Below, piece after piece: positions 16,033 through 24,169 of a DNA stretch of 64,000 nt. Source of the DNA: Agromyces flavus (GTDB lineage: Bacteria > Actinomycetota > Actinomycetes > Actinomycetales > Microbacteriaceae); contig NZ_LT629755.1 in assembly GCF_900104685.1 (NCBI RefSeq), positions 2,480,001 through 2,544,000 on the forward strand, read 5' to 3'. A program made the position numbers and the translations under genes. The stretch's first letter is position 1; each line of letters opens with the position of its first letter. The notes beneath the pieces were generated by a model. The model made no database searches. It saw only the letters and a list, made by a program, of their open reading frames with translations, and had not been told where the DNA came from.

Positions 16033-17459
16033 GCTCGGATCCTTTCGTGGGGGTCGGACATCGTGGAGATCTCGCCGAGGCCCTGCCATCGCAGCACGAG
16101 GTCGCGCAACTCGGTCGCGTGCACGCGCTCGCCGGCGCCGTCGAGGAAGCGGGGATCGGACGCCAGGAGCAGGGGCGTGTCGGCGCCGGAGTCGGGAAGC
16201 CGGCCGTGCGTGCCGCGCACGCACGACGGGTCGAGGGGCACGGTGCTCATCGCGTAGCGGAGCCCGAGCCTCTTGCGCAGGAGGTTGCCCGCGGCCTTCG
16301 CCTTGGCGAGCTTGTCGGCGGGATCGAAGAAGAGCTCGGCGGGGTCGTAGCCGGGCTTGCGGTGGATGTCGACGCCGCGCGCGTACTCGGGCGCGCGGTC
16401 GTCGTCGAGCCAGAAGTAGTAGGTGAACCAGGCGCCGGGCTCTGCCACGACGACGAGCTCGCCCGACCGCGAGTGGTCGAGGCCGTACCGTGCCTGCGCC
16501 TCGCGATCGAGCACCTCGTCGACCCCGTCCAGATCGCGCAGGATCGCCGCCACACGGGGCACGTCGGCCGGGTCGGCGACGTAGACGTGCGCGACCTGGT
16601 GGTCGGCGACGGCGAACGCGCGCGATGTCCACGGGTCGAGCTGCTCCCGACCGTCCTGCACGTACACCTCGAGAAGGCCCTCGCGACGCAGCGCGCGGTT
16701 GACGTCGACCGGGCGGCCGGCCGGCGCGATCCCGTACTCGGCGAGCGCGACGACCGTGACGTCCTGCGCCTCGGCCTGGTCGAGCAACGGGGTCATCGCG
16801 GCGTCGAGCTCGGCGGCGGCGCGCGCCGCCTCGGGGGCGTCGGGTCCGAACCGCTGCACGTCGTAGTCGAGGTGCGGCAGGTACGCCATCGTGAGGTCGG
16901 GCGTGCCGGGATCGGCGAGCACCCGTCGGGTGGCGTCGACGATCCACTGCGTCGAACGGATGCTCGCGGTCGGCCCCCAGTACTGGAACAGCGGGAACTC
17001 GCCGAGCTCCTCGCGCAGCTCGTCGTGCAGTCGCGGGGGTCGGGCGTAGAAGTCGGGCGACTTGCGGCCGTCGGCGTGGTAGATCGGACGCGGCGTCACG
17101 GTGAGGTCGGTCGTCGCGCCCATCGCGTACCACCAGCCGAGATTCGCGCTCGTGTAGTCGCCGCCGCGTCGGCGGCGGGCGGTCTCCCAGAGCTTCTCGC
17201 CGCGGACCAGCCGGTTGTGCTGGCGCCACAGCAGCACGTCGCCGAGGCCGCGGAAGTACCATCCGTTGCCCACGATGCCGTGGCTCGAGGGCATGGCACC
17301 CGTGAGCACCGACGACTGCACCGAGCACGTGACGGCGGGCAGCACGGTGCCGAGCTCGGCGCGGGCGCCGGCTCGCGCCATCCGGTTCAGGCGCGGCATG
17401 TGCTGCAGCGCGTCGGCGGTGAGGCCGACGACGTCGAGGAGGAGCACGCGGCCGCTCAT
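16029..17459 (-). CDS. EboF-like alkaline phosphatase superfamily protein (nucleotide pyrophosphatase/phosphodiesterase type)
   Basis: This 476-residue protein of the alkaline-phosphatase superfamily has the first metal Asp in LLLDVVGL, a nucleophile region VTCSVQSSVLTG followed by MPSSHGIVGNGWYFR, and a second metal site around YLPHLDYDVQRFGPD. The usual later SDHGM is replaced by LAEYGI, so its metal site may be altered. No signal peptide is seen, which suggests it acts in the cytoplasm. In ebo clusters the equivalent gene is eboF. It overlaps both neighbours by four bases. Likely role: remove a phosphate or nucleotide group from the pathway intermediate (inferred). Confidence 0.75.
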   Translation of the reverse strand: MSGRVLLLDVVGLTADALQHMPRLNRMARAGARAELGTVLPAVTCSVQSSVLTGAMPSSHGIVGNGWYFRGLGDVLLWRQHNRLVRGEKLWETARRRRGGDYTSANLGWWYAMGATTDLTVTPRPIYHADGRKSPDFYARPPRLHDELREELGEFPLFQYWGPTASIRSTQWIVDATRRVLADPGTPDLTMAYLPHLDYDVQRFGPDAPEAARAAAELDAAMTPLLDQAEAQDVTVVALAEYGIAPAGRPVDVNRALRREGLLEVYVQDGREQLDPWTSRAFAVADHQVAHVYVADPADVPRVAAILRDLDGVDEVLDREAQARYGLDHSRSGELVVVAEPGAWFTYYFWLDDDRAPEYARGVDIHRKPGYDPAELFFDPADKLAKAKAAGNLLRKRLGLRYAMSTVPLDPSCVRGTHGRLPDSGADTPLLLASDPRFLDGAGERVHATELRDLVLRWQGLGEISTMSDPHERIRA

Positions 17460-18580
17460 GCCGGCTGCCCCTCGCGTTCGAGGAGCTCGGCCGCGGCCCA
17501 GCGCAGCTCGGCGGCGATGCCGTCGACGAGGTCGACCGGCGCGCCGGGCAGCACCGACCACGTGTACGTCTCGACGTCGACGTGGAGCTGGTCGACCGGC
17601 TGCACCTCGCGCACGACGGCGAGCGCGGTGCGCAGCACGTCGGTGGTCGACGAGAGCGGTGCCTCGGGCTCGAGGTGCAGCGGCACGTGGAAATGCACGC
17701 GCCACGGCGCCTCGGCGGGCAGCCGGTCGAGCGCCTCGGGCAGGTCGTCGACGCGGATGGCTCCGCCCGGCGCCTGCTCGCGGACCTGGTGCAGGTAGCG
17801 GTCCTCGGCGTAGGCCGCGACGGCCAGGCGCGCGCCGGCGTCGTCGGGCCGCTCGACGTGCAGCGCGGCCGACGCCTGCACCTTCACCACCCGGATCCCC
17901 GCGTCGGCGATACGGGCCACCGCACCGGCCGGATCGGCGAACGAGACCGCGAGGTGGCACGTGTCGAGGCACACGCCGAGGCGGTCGAGGTCGAGCCGGT
18001 CGCGGTGCGACGCGAGCCAGGCGACCACGTCGTCGACGTCGTCGAGCACGCAGCCCGGCTCGGGCTCGATGGCGAGGCGGATGACCCGCCCGGTCTCGGC
18101 ACGGATGGCGCGGAGCTCGGCGCCGAGCGCGACGAGCGCGTCCGTCGCCGCGCGATCGGCCGCATCGTCCCATCCGACCCGCCAGCCGAGCGGCAGCGTC
18201 GAGATGCTGCCCTCGGCGCCGTGCGGCAGCAGTGCGGCGAGCACGCGCGCCGCGTCGATCGTGTAGTCGAGCCGAGCCGGATCGGTCCAGTCCGGCCGGT
18301 AGACGTCGAGCTTGACGACCTCGGCGTGGAACGCCTCGGAGGGGAACGCGTTGAGCGTGCGCACCTCGAGCCCGTTCCGGTCGAGCGCCGTACGGAGGCG
18401 GTCGAGCGCCGCGGGCTCGGCCGCGAGCCGGGCCGCCAGCGGGGCGGGCAGCCAGAGCCCGACGCCGAGGGTCTCGAATCCGGCTGCGGCCCTCGCCGGG
18501 CCTGCGTACGCGTCGAGCTGGCGGATGACGCCGTCGAGGTCCTCGGCGGGGTGCACGTTGGTGCAATAGGAGAGGTGCAT
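17456..18580 (-). CDS. eboE: Metabolite traffic protein EboE
   Basis: This 374-residue TIM-barrel protein begins MHLSYCTNVHPAEDLDGV, the typical start of EboE proteins. Later motifs are LAIEPEPGCVLDDVDD and GVCLDTCHLAV, giving metal-binding Glu, Asp and His at barrel strand ends. It is related to xylose-isomerase-like barrels. EboE belongs to the ebo cluster of cyanobacteria and other bacteria, which is linked to moving a metabolite across the inner membrane; its reaction is unknown. It shares one base with the EboB stop (TGATG) and four with the next start. Confidence 0.85.
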   Translation of the reverse strand: MHLSYCTNVHPAEDLDGVIRQLDAYAGPARAAAGFETLGVGLWLPAPLAARLAAEPAALDRLRTALDRNGLEVRTLNAFPSEAFHAEVVKLDVYRPDWTDPARLDYTIDAARVLAALLPHGAEGSISTLPLGWRVGWDDAADRAATDALVALGAELRAIRAETGRVIRLAIEPEPGCVLDDVDDVVAWLASHRDRLDLDRLGVCLDTCHLAVSFADPAGAVARIADAGIRVVKVQASAALHVERPDDAGARLAVAAYAEDRYLHQVREQAPGGAIRVDDLPEALDRLPAEAPWRVHFHVPLHLEPEAPLSSTTDVLRTALAVVREVQPVDQLHVDVETYTWSVLPGAPVDLVDGIAAELRWAAAELLEREGQPA

Positions 18581-19482
18581 CAGCGCGCCGCCCCTTCGGG
18601 GACCGGCGTCGCGACATCCGCCCCGCCCCGCAGGATCGAGTTGCCCGAGAAGGTCTCGGGCGCGGTCGCGAGGTCGAAGCCGGGCAGCGGTGAGAGGTCG
18701 AGCCGTCCGCTCTGCGCGAAGAAGTCGACCGGGTTCCTCCAGAGCACGGTGTCGACGTCGTCGGGCGCGAAGCCCGCGTCGAGCATCGCGGCACCGGTCT
18801 TCGCGGTGAGGAGCGGGTCGGAGCGCCCCCAGTCGGCTGCCGAGTTCACGAGCACGCGCTCGGTGCCGTACCCCTGGAGGAGGGCGACCATCCGGTGCGG
18901 GTCCATCTTGGTGTCGGGGTAGATCGAGAAGCCCATCCAGGCGCCGCTCTCCTTGACCATCTCGATGGTGACCTCGTTGAGGTGGTCGAGCACGACGAGC
19001 TCGGGCGCGATGCCGGAGTGCGCGATCACCTCGAGCGTGCGGCGCGTGCCGTGCTTCTTGTCGCGGTGCGGGGTGTGCACGATGACGGACAGGCCGTGCT
19101 CGATCGCGAGGGCGAGGTGGGCCTCGAGCACCTCGTCCTCCTCGGGCGTCATCGAGTCGTAGCCCGTCTCGCCGATCGCGACGACGGACTCGCGCCGGAG
19201 GAACCGCGGCAGCTCGGCCAGGACCTCGCGGCAGCGGGGGTCGTTCGCCTCCTTCGGGTTGAGCGCGAGCGCGCAGTGGTGGCGGATGCCGAACTGCGAG
19301 GCGCGGAAGCGTTCCCAGCCCGTGAGCGCGTCGAAGTAGTCGAGGTACGAGCCGACGTTCGTGCGCGGCTGGCCGAGCCAGAACGACGGCTCGACGAGGG
19401 CGCGCACGCCCGCCGCGTACATGGCCTCGTAGTCGTTGGTCGTGCGCGACGTCATGTGGATGTGCGGGTCGAAGATGCGCAT
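18580..19482 (-). CDS. eboB: EboB-like TatD-family metal-dependent hydrolase
   Basis: This 300-residue amidohydrolase-fold protein has HxH in FDPHIHM at the start, VAIGETGYDSM (metal Glu), VIVHTPHRDKKHGT, VVLDHLNE and the final catalytic Asp in NSAADWGRSDP. This matches the TatD family, though the sequence between is the EboB type rather than DNase TatD. It starts within the EboA stop (TGATG). In ebo clusters it accompanies EboA, EboC and EboE; a hydrolase acting on the pathway product is the likely role. Substrate unknown. Confidence 0.82.
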   Translation of the reverse strand: MRIFDPHIHMTSRTTNDYEAMYAAGVRALVEPSFWLGQPRTNVGSYLDYFDALTGWERFRASQFGIRHHCALALNPKEANDPRCREVLAELPRFLRRESVVAIGETGYDSMTPEEDEVLEAHLALAIEHGLSVIVHTPHRDKKHGTRRTLEVIAHSGIAPELVVLDHLNEVTIEMVKESGAWMGFSIYPDTKMDPHRMVALLQGYGTERVLVNSAADWGRSDPLLTAKTGAAMLDAGFAPDDVDTVLWRNPVDFFAQSGRLDLSPLPGFDLATAPETFSGNSILRGGADVATPVPEGAAR

Positions 19483-19907
19483 CAGCGGGCTTCCTCTCGT
19501 CGGGCTCGGGCGGCGGGCAGCAGCGCCCGCAGGTCGTCGGGGATGGCGCGGCCGGCCGCCTCGCGCTCCTCGGCGAGGTCCTCGGCCATGCGTGCGAGCT
19601 CGGCGTCGGCACGGGAATCGAGGCCGGAGACGCCCGAGAGCGGCACGCCCATGAAGACGAGCTTGATCACGCCGTGCCGCCAGTCGTGGTCGGGCAGGTG
19701 CCGTTCGGCGAACGGGCCCAAGGCGCTGGCCACCAGGCGCGGGTCGTTGGCTCGCAGCGCGTCGCGGATGAGCGCGATGCCCATGTCGCGCGTGCCGGCA
19801 TCGACGCCGTCCGAGGCGGCGAGCCGGTCGAGCTCGTCGAGCACGCGGACGCGCTCCTCGGTGTCGCCGTCGCGGTAGCGCTCCTCGATGGACTCCATGC
19901 GAATCAC
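19482..19907 (-). CDS. eboA: EboA-family protein, short form
   Basis: This 141-residue protein ends with the EboA hallmark: HGVIKLVFMGVPLSGVSGLDSR, then AELARMAEDLAEEREAAGRAIPDDL. The GTG at 19907 is chosen because it forms a GTGA overlap with the upstream stop, as at two other junctions nearby; ATG 19898 is the alternative. It is all-helical with no membrane segment. As I recall EboA proteins, they are considerably longer, so this copy seems to keep mainly the C-terminal half. Function is unknown; in the ebo cluster it is one of the defining genes. Confidence 0.8.
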   Translation of the reverse strand: MIRMESIEERYRDGDTEERVRVLDELDRLAASDGVDAGTRDMGIALIRDALRANDPRLVASALGPFAERHLPDHDWRHGVIKLVFMGVPLSGVSGLDSRADAELARMAEDLAEEREAAGRAIPDDLRALLPAARARREEAR

Positions 19908-20776
19908 CCGATCCCCTCGATGATGTCGTTCAGCCGCGCGATGCTCTCCGCGGCGATCCGGGGCGCCGCGTGCGAGTGCCGGGGCAACTCGATGGCCGCG
20001 ACGCCGTCGTAGCCGAGTTCGGCGAGCGTGCGGAAGGCCCGCTCGAGGTCGACGCTCCCCCCGCCGAGTTCGAGGTGCTCGTGCGCGTGCGGCCGCATGT
20101 CGTCGACCTGCACGTTGACGAGCAGGTCGCCGGCCGCCCGCAGCGCACCTTCGACGCCGTCGGGCTCGACGACGACGCAGTGCCCGAGGTCGACCGTGAT
20201 CCCGAGTTCGCGCGGGTCGCCGAGCTCGGCGCGCAGGCGGAGTGCGTCGGCGACGGTCTCGACGAGCATCCCGGGCTCGGGCTCGAGGCCCAGCCGGACG
20301 TCGGCGGCTCGGGCCGCGGCGACGACCTCGCGGGCGCGGTCGACCAGGCGGCGCCACGCGACGTCCGGTTCGACGCCCTCGGGCCGGACCCCCGACCAGA
20401 AGGACACGCAGTCGGCGTCGAGCAGCGCCGCGATCTCGATCGCTCGCACCAGGAAGGCCACGCGCTCGGCCGCCTCGGCCTCGTCGTCGAGCAGGTTCGG
20501 CCGGTGCTTGCGCACCGGGTCGAGCACGTACCGGGCGCCGGTCTCGACCACGACGCGCAGGCCGCGTCGCTCGAGGTCGGCGCGCAGCGCGATCGCGCGG
20601 TCGAGCCATCCGGCGGAGAACGGGTCGAAGTGCGGGTGACCCAGCGTGAGGGCGACCGCGTCGTAGCCGTTCGACTGCAGCACGTCGAGGGCGTCGTCGA
20701 GCGGATGGTCGGCGAAGCCGTTCGTGCCGTAGCCGAGCCGCGGGCGCGGCTTCGTGGCGGGCATCGTCGCGCTCAC
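19904..20776 (-). CDS. Sugar phosphate isomerase/epimerase-like TIM-barrel protein in the ebo-like operon
   Basis: This 290-residue AP-endonuclease-2-like barrel starts at GTG 20776 (GTGA overlap with the UbiA stop) and runs RLGYGTNGFADHPLDDALDVL. Metal-binding positions lie in VRLGLEPEPGM, GITVDLGHCVV, VNVQVDDM and VAAIELPRH. It lies between the prenyltransferase and EboA, so it probably acts on the same intermediate. It is distinct from EboE and from the barrel at the operon end, giving three related barrels in one operon, perhaps for successive epimerisation or ring steps (inferred). Confidence 0.8.
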   Translation of the reverse strand: MSATMPATKPRPRLGYGTNGFADHPLDDALDVLQSNGYDAVALTLGHPHFDPFSAGWLDRAIALRADLERRGLRVVVETGARYVLDPVRKHRPNLLDDEAEAAERVAFLVRAIEIAALLDADCVSFWSGVRPEGVEPDVAWRRLVDRAREVVAAARAADVRLGLEPEPGMLVETVADALRLRAELGDPRELGITVDLGHCVVVEPDGVEGALRAAGDLLVNVQVDDMRPHAHEHLELGGGSVDLERAFRTLAELGYDGVAAIELPRHSHAAPRIAAESIARLNDIIEGIG

Positions 20777-21645
20777 GTCACATCCCTGCCCTTCGCGGCG
20801 CCCCGCCGTGCGAGCCGCGTCGCGACCGCGTCGATCGCGAGCAGGACGAGGGCGTCGACCGGGCGACCGGCCCGGGCCGTCAGTGCCGCCTGCAGGGGCA
20901 CCATGCCGAGGATGCCGCGGCGCGTCGCCGTGCGGACCACGGACGCCGACGGCGAACGGACCGCGGCCGCCTGCGCGCGCACGGTCGGCACCGCGAACCG
21001 GGCGGCGGCCGCCGCCGACACCACGCCAGCGACGCTCGCCTCGGGGCGCACCGCCGCGACACCGGCGGCCACCGTGGTCGCCGACACGGCCGCCGCGATC
21101 GCGGGTCGCGTGCCGTGCACCTCGCCGCGCGCGAGCGCGGTGACGCTCGCGGTGTGCCCCGCCATGACGAGCGCCGGTCGCAGCGCATCGCCCGCGCGAT
21201 CTCGGCCCGCGCCGAGCAGCACGTCGAGCCCGCGGCACGCCGCCATGACGATCGGACCGGTCCAGCCGCGCTTGGCCACGAGGTCGTAGGTCCAGATCGA
21301 TGCGGCGAGCGGCACGGCCACGGCGAGCGAGCTGCGGCCGCCGGTCAGTCCCGCGACCGCGACGCCGGCGACCGTGAGCGCGCCGGCCACCCCGAGCGCG
21401 CCCCGCCGCGTGATCCGCCCGGATGGGATCGGGCGCTCGGGCCGCTCGACGCGATCGAGCTCGGCGTCGGCGGCGTCGTTGAGCGCCATCCCGCCCCAGT
21501 AGAGCAGCACGGACGCGATCGGCAGGCCGAGCCGCGGCACGAGGCCCGTGCGACCGACGGACGCCATGCCCGCGGTCGCGTCACCGAGGACCGTGAGTCC
21601 TGCGGGCGCGCGGACCAGTTGGAGGAAGGTGGACGCCGAGGCCAT
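20773..21645 (-). CDS. eboC: UbiA-family prenyltransferase (EboC-like, SCO3242-type)
   Basis: This 290-residue integral membrane protein has about eight helices. The first Asp-rich motif of UbiA enzymes is clear: NDAADAELDRVERPERPIPSG at about residues 56-76, which binds the prenyl diphosphate through Mg. A second, weaker one is YDLVAKRG. Such enzymes attach an isoprenoid chain to an aromatic or polar acceptor in the membrane. The start overlaps the cyclase stop (TGATG). A prenyl diphosphate synthase gene lies just upstream of the operon and could supply the donor. The acceptor may be the product of the adjacent Ino1-like enzyme (inferred). Confidence 0.83.
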   Translation of the reverse strand: MASASTFLQLVRAPAGLTVLGDATAGMASVGRTGLVPRLGLPIASVLLYWGGMALNDAADAELDRVERPERPIPSGRITRRGALGVAGALTVAGVAVAGLTGGRSSLAVAVPLAASIWTYDLVAKRGWTGPIVMAACRGLDVLLGAGRDRAGDALRPALVMAGHTASVTALARGEVHGTRPAIAAAVSATTVAAGVAAVRPEASVAGVVSAAAAARFAVPTVRAQAAAVRSPSASVVRTATRRGILGMVPLQAALTARAGRPVDALVLLAIDAVATRLARRGAAKGRDVT

Positions 21646-22826
21646 CACGCCACCTGCGCCGTGGTCCTCCGCACCGCCGTGCGCAGGGCCCACGAGACCA
21701 GCTCGTCGGCCTGGCGGGCGAACGCGTGCTCCTCGCTGCCCCACGGGTCCTTGAAGAAGTAGCCGAGCTCGGCGATGGGACCGGACAGCCCGGCCTGGTC
21801 GGCGAGGGTCAGCAGTCGCGCCAGGTCGATGACGAGCGGAGCGGCGAGCGTGGAGTCGTACGCGGTCCAGGTGGTCTGCAGCGTGATGCGCGTGTCGAGG
21901 AAGCCCTCGGCGTGCACGTGGTCCCACGCCGTCTTGACGTCGCCGAGGTCGGGCACGTTGTCGATGTGCAGCGGGGTGACCACGTCGTGCCCGAGCAGGT
22001 CGTGCAGGCCGCGGTTCTTCGAGGCCAGCTTGGACTCGACCGCGGCGGGATCGGCGAGGGTGGCGCCGTCGCCGCCGCCGAGCAGGTTCGCGCCCGCCCA
22101 CGAGAGCACGCGCATGCCGCGCGAGGAGAACATCGGGGCGAGCACCGTGCGCAGCAGGGTCTCACCGGTCTTGCCGTCCTGGCCGGCGATCGGCACGCCC
22201 GCGTCGGCCGCGACGGCGTGCAGTGCGGGGATGCCGAGCGAGATCGACGGCGTGAAGCACGCGTAGGGCGCGCCCGCTCCCGTGACCGCGGCGAGCGCCG
22301 ACAGGGTGCTCGAGGGAAGGAGCTCGACGCCGTCCTGCGCCAGGGCCGCGACGAGCGCATCGTGGTCGTGGAACTCGGGGCGGTCGGCCGGCAGCGGCTC
22401 GGTCGAGGCCACGTCGATCACCACGACGCGCCGGAGGCCGTGACGCTCGCGGAAGGAGCGGATGTCGTCGGCGCGAAGGCCGATCTCGCGGCGCTGGGAG
22501 CCGCGCGCCGTTCGCGGGACGAGCCGGATCTCGGCGTCGGCGGCGTCCAGGCGGTGGGCGACGGCCTCGACGGTCGCGGCCGGGATCATGCCGCCGGTCG
22601 CGAGGCGTCGAGCGCGCTCGACGAGCGGCGTCTCATCGACGTCGTGGCCGCCGACGACGAAGTCGTCGAAGTCGGGCAGCGGCACCCCGTCGAACGCTGA
22701 ACCCGCGGTCACGAGGCCCACGGGCCGGGCGATCCCCTCAGCCAGCGCCGCCAGGCCGACCGTCGCCGTCGTCGCGACGCTGCCGCGCGCGCCCACGAAC
22801 CAGACTCCCGTGCGTCCCTCGTTCAT
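21645..22826 (-). CDS. Inositol-3-phosphate synthase family protein (Ino1-like)
   Basis: This 393-residue protein fits the NAD-dependent myo-inositol-phosphate synthase family, which cyclises glucose 6-phosphate. The Rossmann start is VWFVGARGSVATTATVGLAAL. Further family marks are PSSTLSALAAVTGAGAPYACFTPS, IAGQDGKTGETLLRT and KLASKNRGLHDLLG, where the catalytic lysines lie. ATG 22826 is chosen because the Rossmann strand follows directly; ATG 22853 is an in-frame alternative. It is the first gene of an eight-gene operon with UbiA and Ebo proteins, not beside phospholipid genes, so it may be a specialised paralogue making a cyclitol phosphate for this pathway (inferred). Confidence 0.85.
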   Translation of the reverse strand: MNEGRTGVWFVGARGSVATTATVGLAALAEGIARPVGLVTAGSAFDGVPLPDFDDFVVGGHDVDETPLVERARRLATGGMIPAATVEAVAHRLDAADAEIRLVPRTARGSQRREIGLRADDIRSFRERHGLRRVVVIDVASTEPLPADRPEFHDHDALVAALAQDGVELLPSSTLSALAAVTGAGAPYACFTPSISLGIPALHAVAADAGVPIAGQDGKTGETLLRTVLAPMFSSRGMRVLSWAGANLLGGGDGATLADPAAVESKLASKNRGLHDLLGHDVVTPLHIDNVPDLGDVKTAWDHVHAEGFLDTRITLQTTWTAYDSTLAAPLVIDLARLLTLADQAGLSGPIAELGYFFKDPWGSEEHAFARQADELVSWALRTAVRRTTAQVA

Positions 22827-22892
22827 CGTCGAACCACTCCGTTCCGTGTGCATCGTTGCCCGGGCGCCTCCGCCCTCGGCCGGCTCGTTCCG

Positions 22893-22921
22893 AACGTATC
22901 GGAGCTTGCATCTTTGGTCAA
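22893..22921 (-). promoter_or_regulatory. Promoter of the ebo-like operon
   Basis: On the minus strand TTGACC (22916-22921) and TACGTT (22893-22898) are 17 bases apart in an AT-richer patch. The start would be near 22886, giving a leader of about 60 bases. It lies after the polyprenyl synthase stop, so the operon can be transcribed on its own. Confidence 0.6.
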
Positions 22922-22971
22922 TCAGAAGTCGCGCTATCGGAGTTGAAAACCTGCGCAGTGATCGACTGAAG

Positions 22972-24108
22972 TCAGCGGTCTCGTCCGGGGACCCCGCGGG
23001 CGATCACCTGGAGGTAGGCGACCAGTGCATGCGGGAGGTCCCCCGCGTCGAGCGCGCCGACCGCCTCGGCAGCGTGGCCGACGACGAGCGCGCGATGGCG
23101 CTCGAGGGCGCCCGACCGCCGCATGATCGCGCGCACGCATTCGACGCTCTCCTCGGTGGCGTCGGCACGTCCGACCTCGCGCTCGAGCACGGCACGGTCG
23201 GCCGCTTCGGCGCCGTCGAGCGCGAGCTGCAGCAGCCTCGTGCGCTTGCCGCCGCGCACGTCGGAGCTCGTCGACTTGCCGGTGCGGCCCGCATCGCCGA
23301 ACACGGCGAGCTCATCGTCCCTCAGCTGGTACGCGATGCCGAGGTGCCGCCCGTACTCGGCGAGCGCGGCGAGCGCGGCGGGATCGGCCGATCCGGAGGC
23401 CACCGCGCCCAGGCGCAGCGGCAGGATCACGCTGTACCCGGCGGTCTTCAGCTCGGCCATCCGGATCGGCCGCGCCGCCCCGGGGGCGAGCCGCTCGCTG
23501 CGGACGTCGAGGAGCTCGCCGGCGATCGCGGCGTCGAGCGCCGTGAGGACCTCCCGCATGAGCTCGAGGCGCAGTGCGGGAGGCACGGGTACCTCGGCGA
23601 CCGCGCGCAGGCTCGCGCTGATCGCCAGGTCGCCGGCGAGCAACGCGGCGGAGTCGGCTTGGCGAGTCGCCACATCCGGAGCCGCCCCGGCCGCACGCCA
23701 CGCGTTGAGTACGGTGCCGGCGACGTTGGGTCGCCCGTGCCTGCGGTCGTCGCCGTCGATGAGGTCGTCGTGCACGCAGAGGCCGGTGTGGAGGAGTTGC
23801 ACGGCGGCGCCGAGCGCATCGCAGACTGCGGGATCACCGCCGCCCATCCCGAGGTAGGCCGCGACCGCGAGCCGGGCGCGCAGCTGCTTGCCGCCCTCGA
23901 GCTCGGCGAGGACCGCGATCAGCTCGCGCAGCTCGGGATCCGCCGCGGCGGCCGAGTCGGCGACCCGCTCCCAGGACGCGGCCACCGCGGCCGTCGTCCG
24001 GGTGACGGCTCGGCCCACCGCGTCGGCGAGCTCGGCGGCTCCGTCGATACGAGGCGCCGGCGCGATGCCGTGCGGCACCGCGAGCCGTGCCTGCTCCTGC
24101 AACGGCAT
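22972..24108 (-). CDS. Polyprenyl (E-prenyl) diphosphate synthase
   Basis: This 378-residue all-helical enzyme condenses isopentenyl diphosphate onto allylic diphosphates. It has the chain-start motif GGKQLRARL, the first Asp-rich motif HDDLIDGDDRRHGRP at about residue 115, KTAGY, and the second Asp-rich region YQLRDDELAVFGDAGRTGKS with the following GGKRT. The DDELAVFGD form is like actinobacterial GGPP/polyprenyl synthases. GGAGGAGTGTG precedes the ATG. It runs in the same direction as, and 146 bases before, the ebo-like operon that contains a UbiA enzyme, so it probably provides its prenyl donor. Chain length cannot be read with certainty; C20 is plausible. Confidence 0.88.
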   Translation of the reverse strand: MPLQEQARLAVPHGIAPAPRIDGAAELADAVGRAVTRTTAAVAASWERVADSAAAADPELRELIAVLAELEGGKQLRARLAVAAYLGMGGGDPAVCDALGAAVQLLHTGLCVHDDLIDGDDRRHGRPNVAGTVLNAWRAAGAAPDVATRQADSAALLAGDLAISASLRAVAEVPVPPALRLELMREVLTALDAAIAGELLDVRSERLAPGAARPIRMAELKTAGYSVILPLRLGAVASGSADPAALAALAEYGRHLGIAYQLRDDELAVFGDAGRTGKSTSSDVRGGKRTRLLQLALDGAEAADRAVLEREVGRADATEESVECVRAIMRRSGALERHRALVVGHAAEAVGALDAGDLPHALVAYLQVIARGVPGRDR

Positions 24109-24169
24109 GGCACACTCCTCCCCGCCCGGCGCGCCATCGCACTCGGGCCGAACGGCGCGGACGGGTCGG

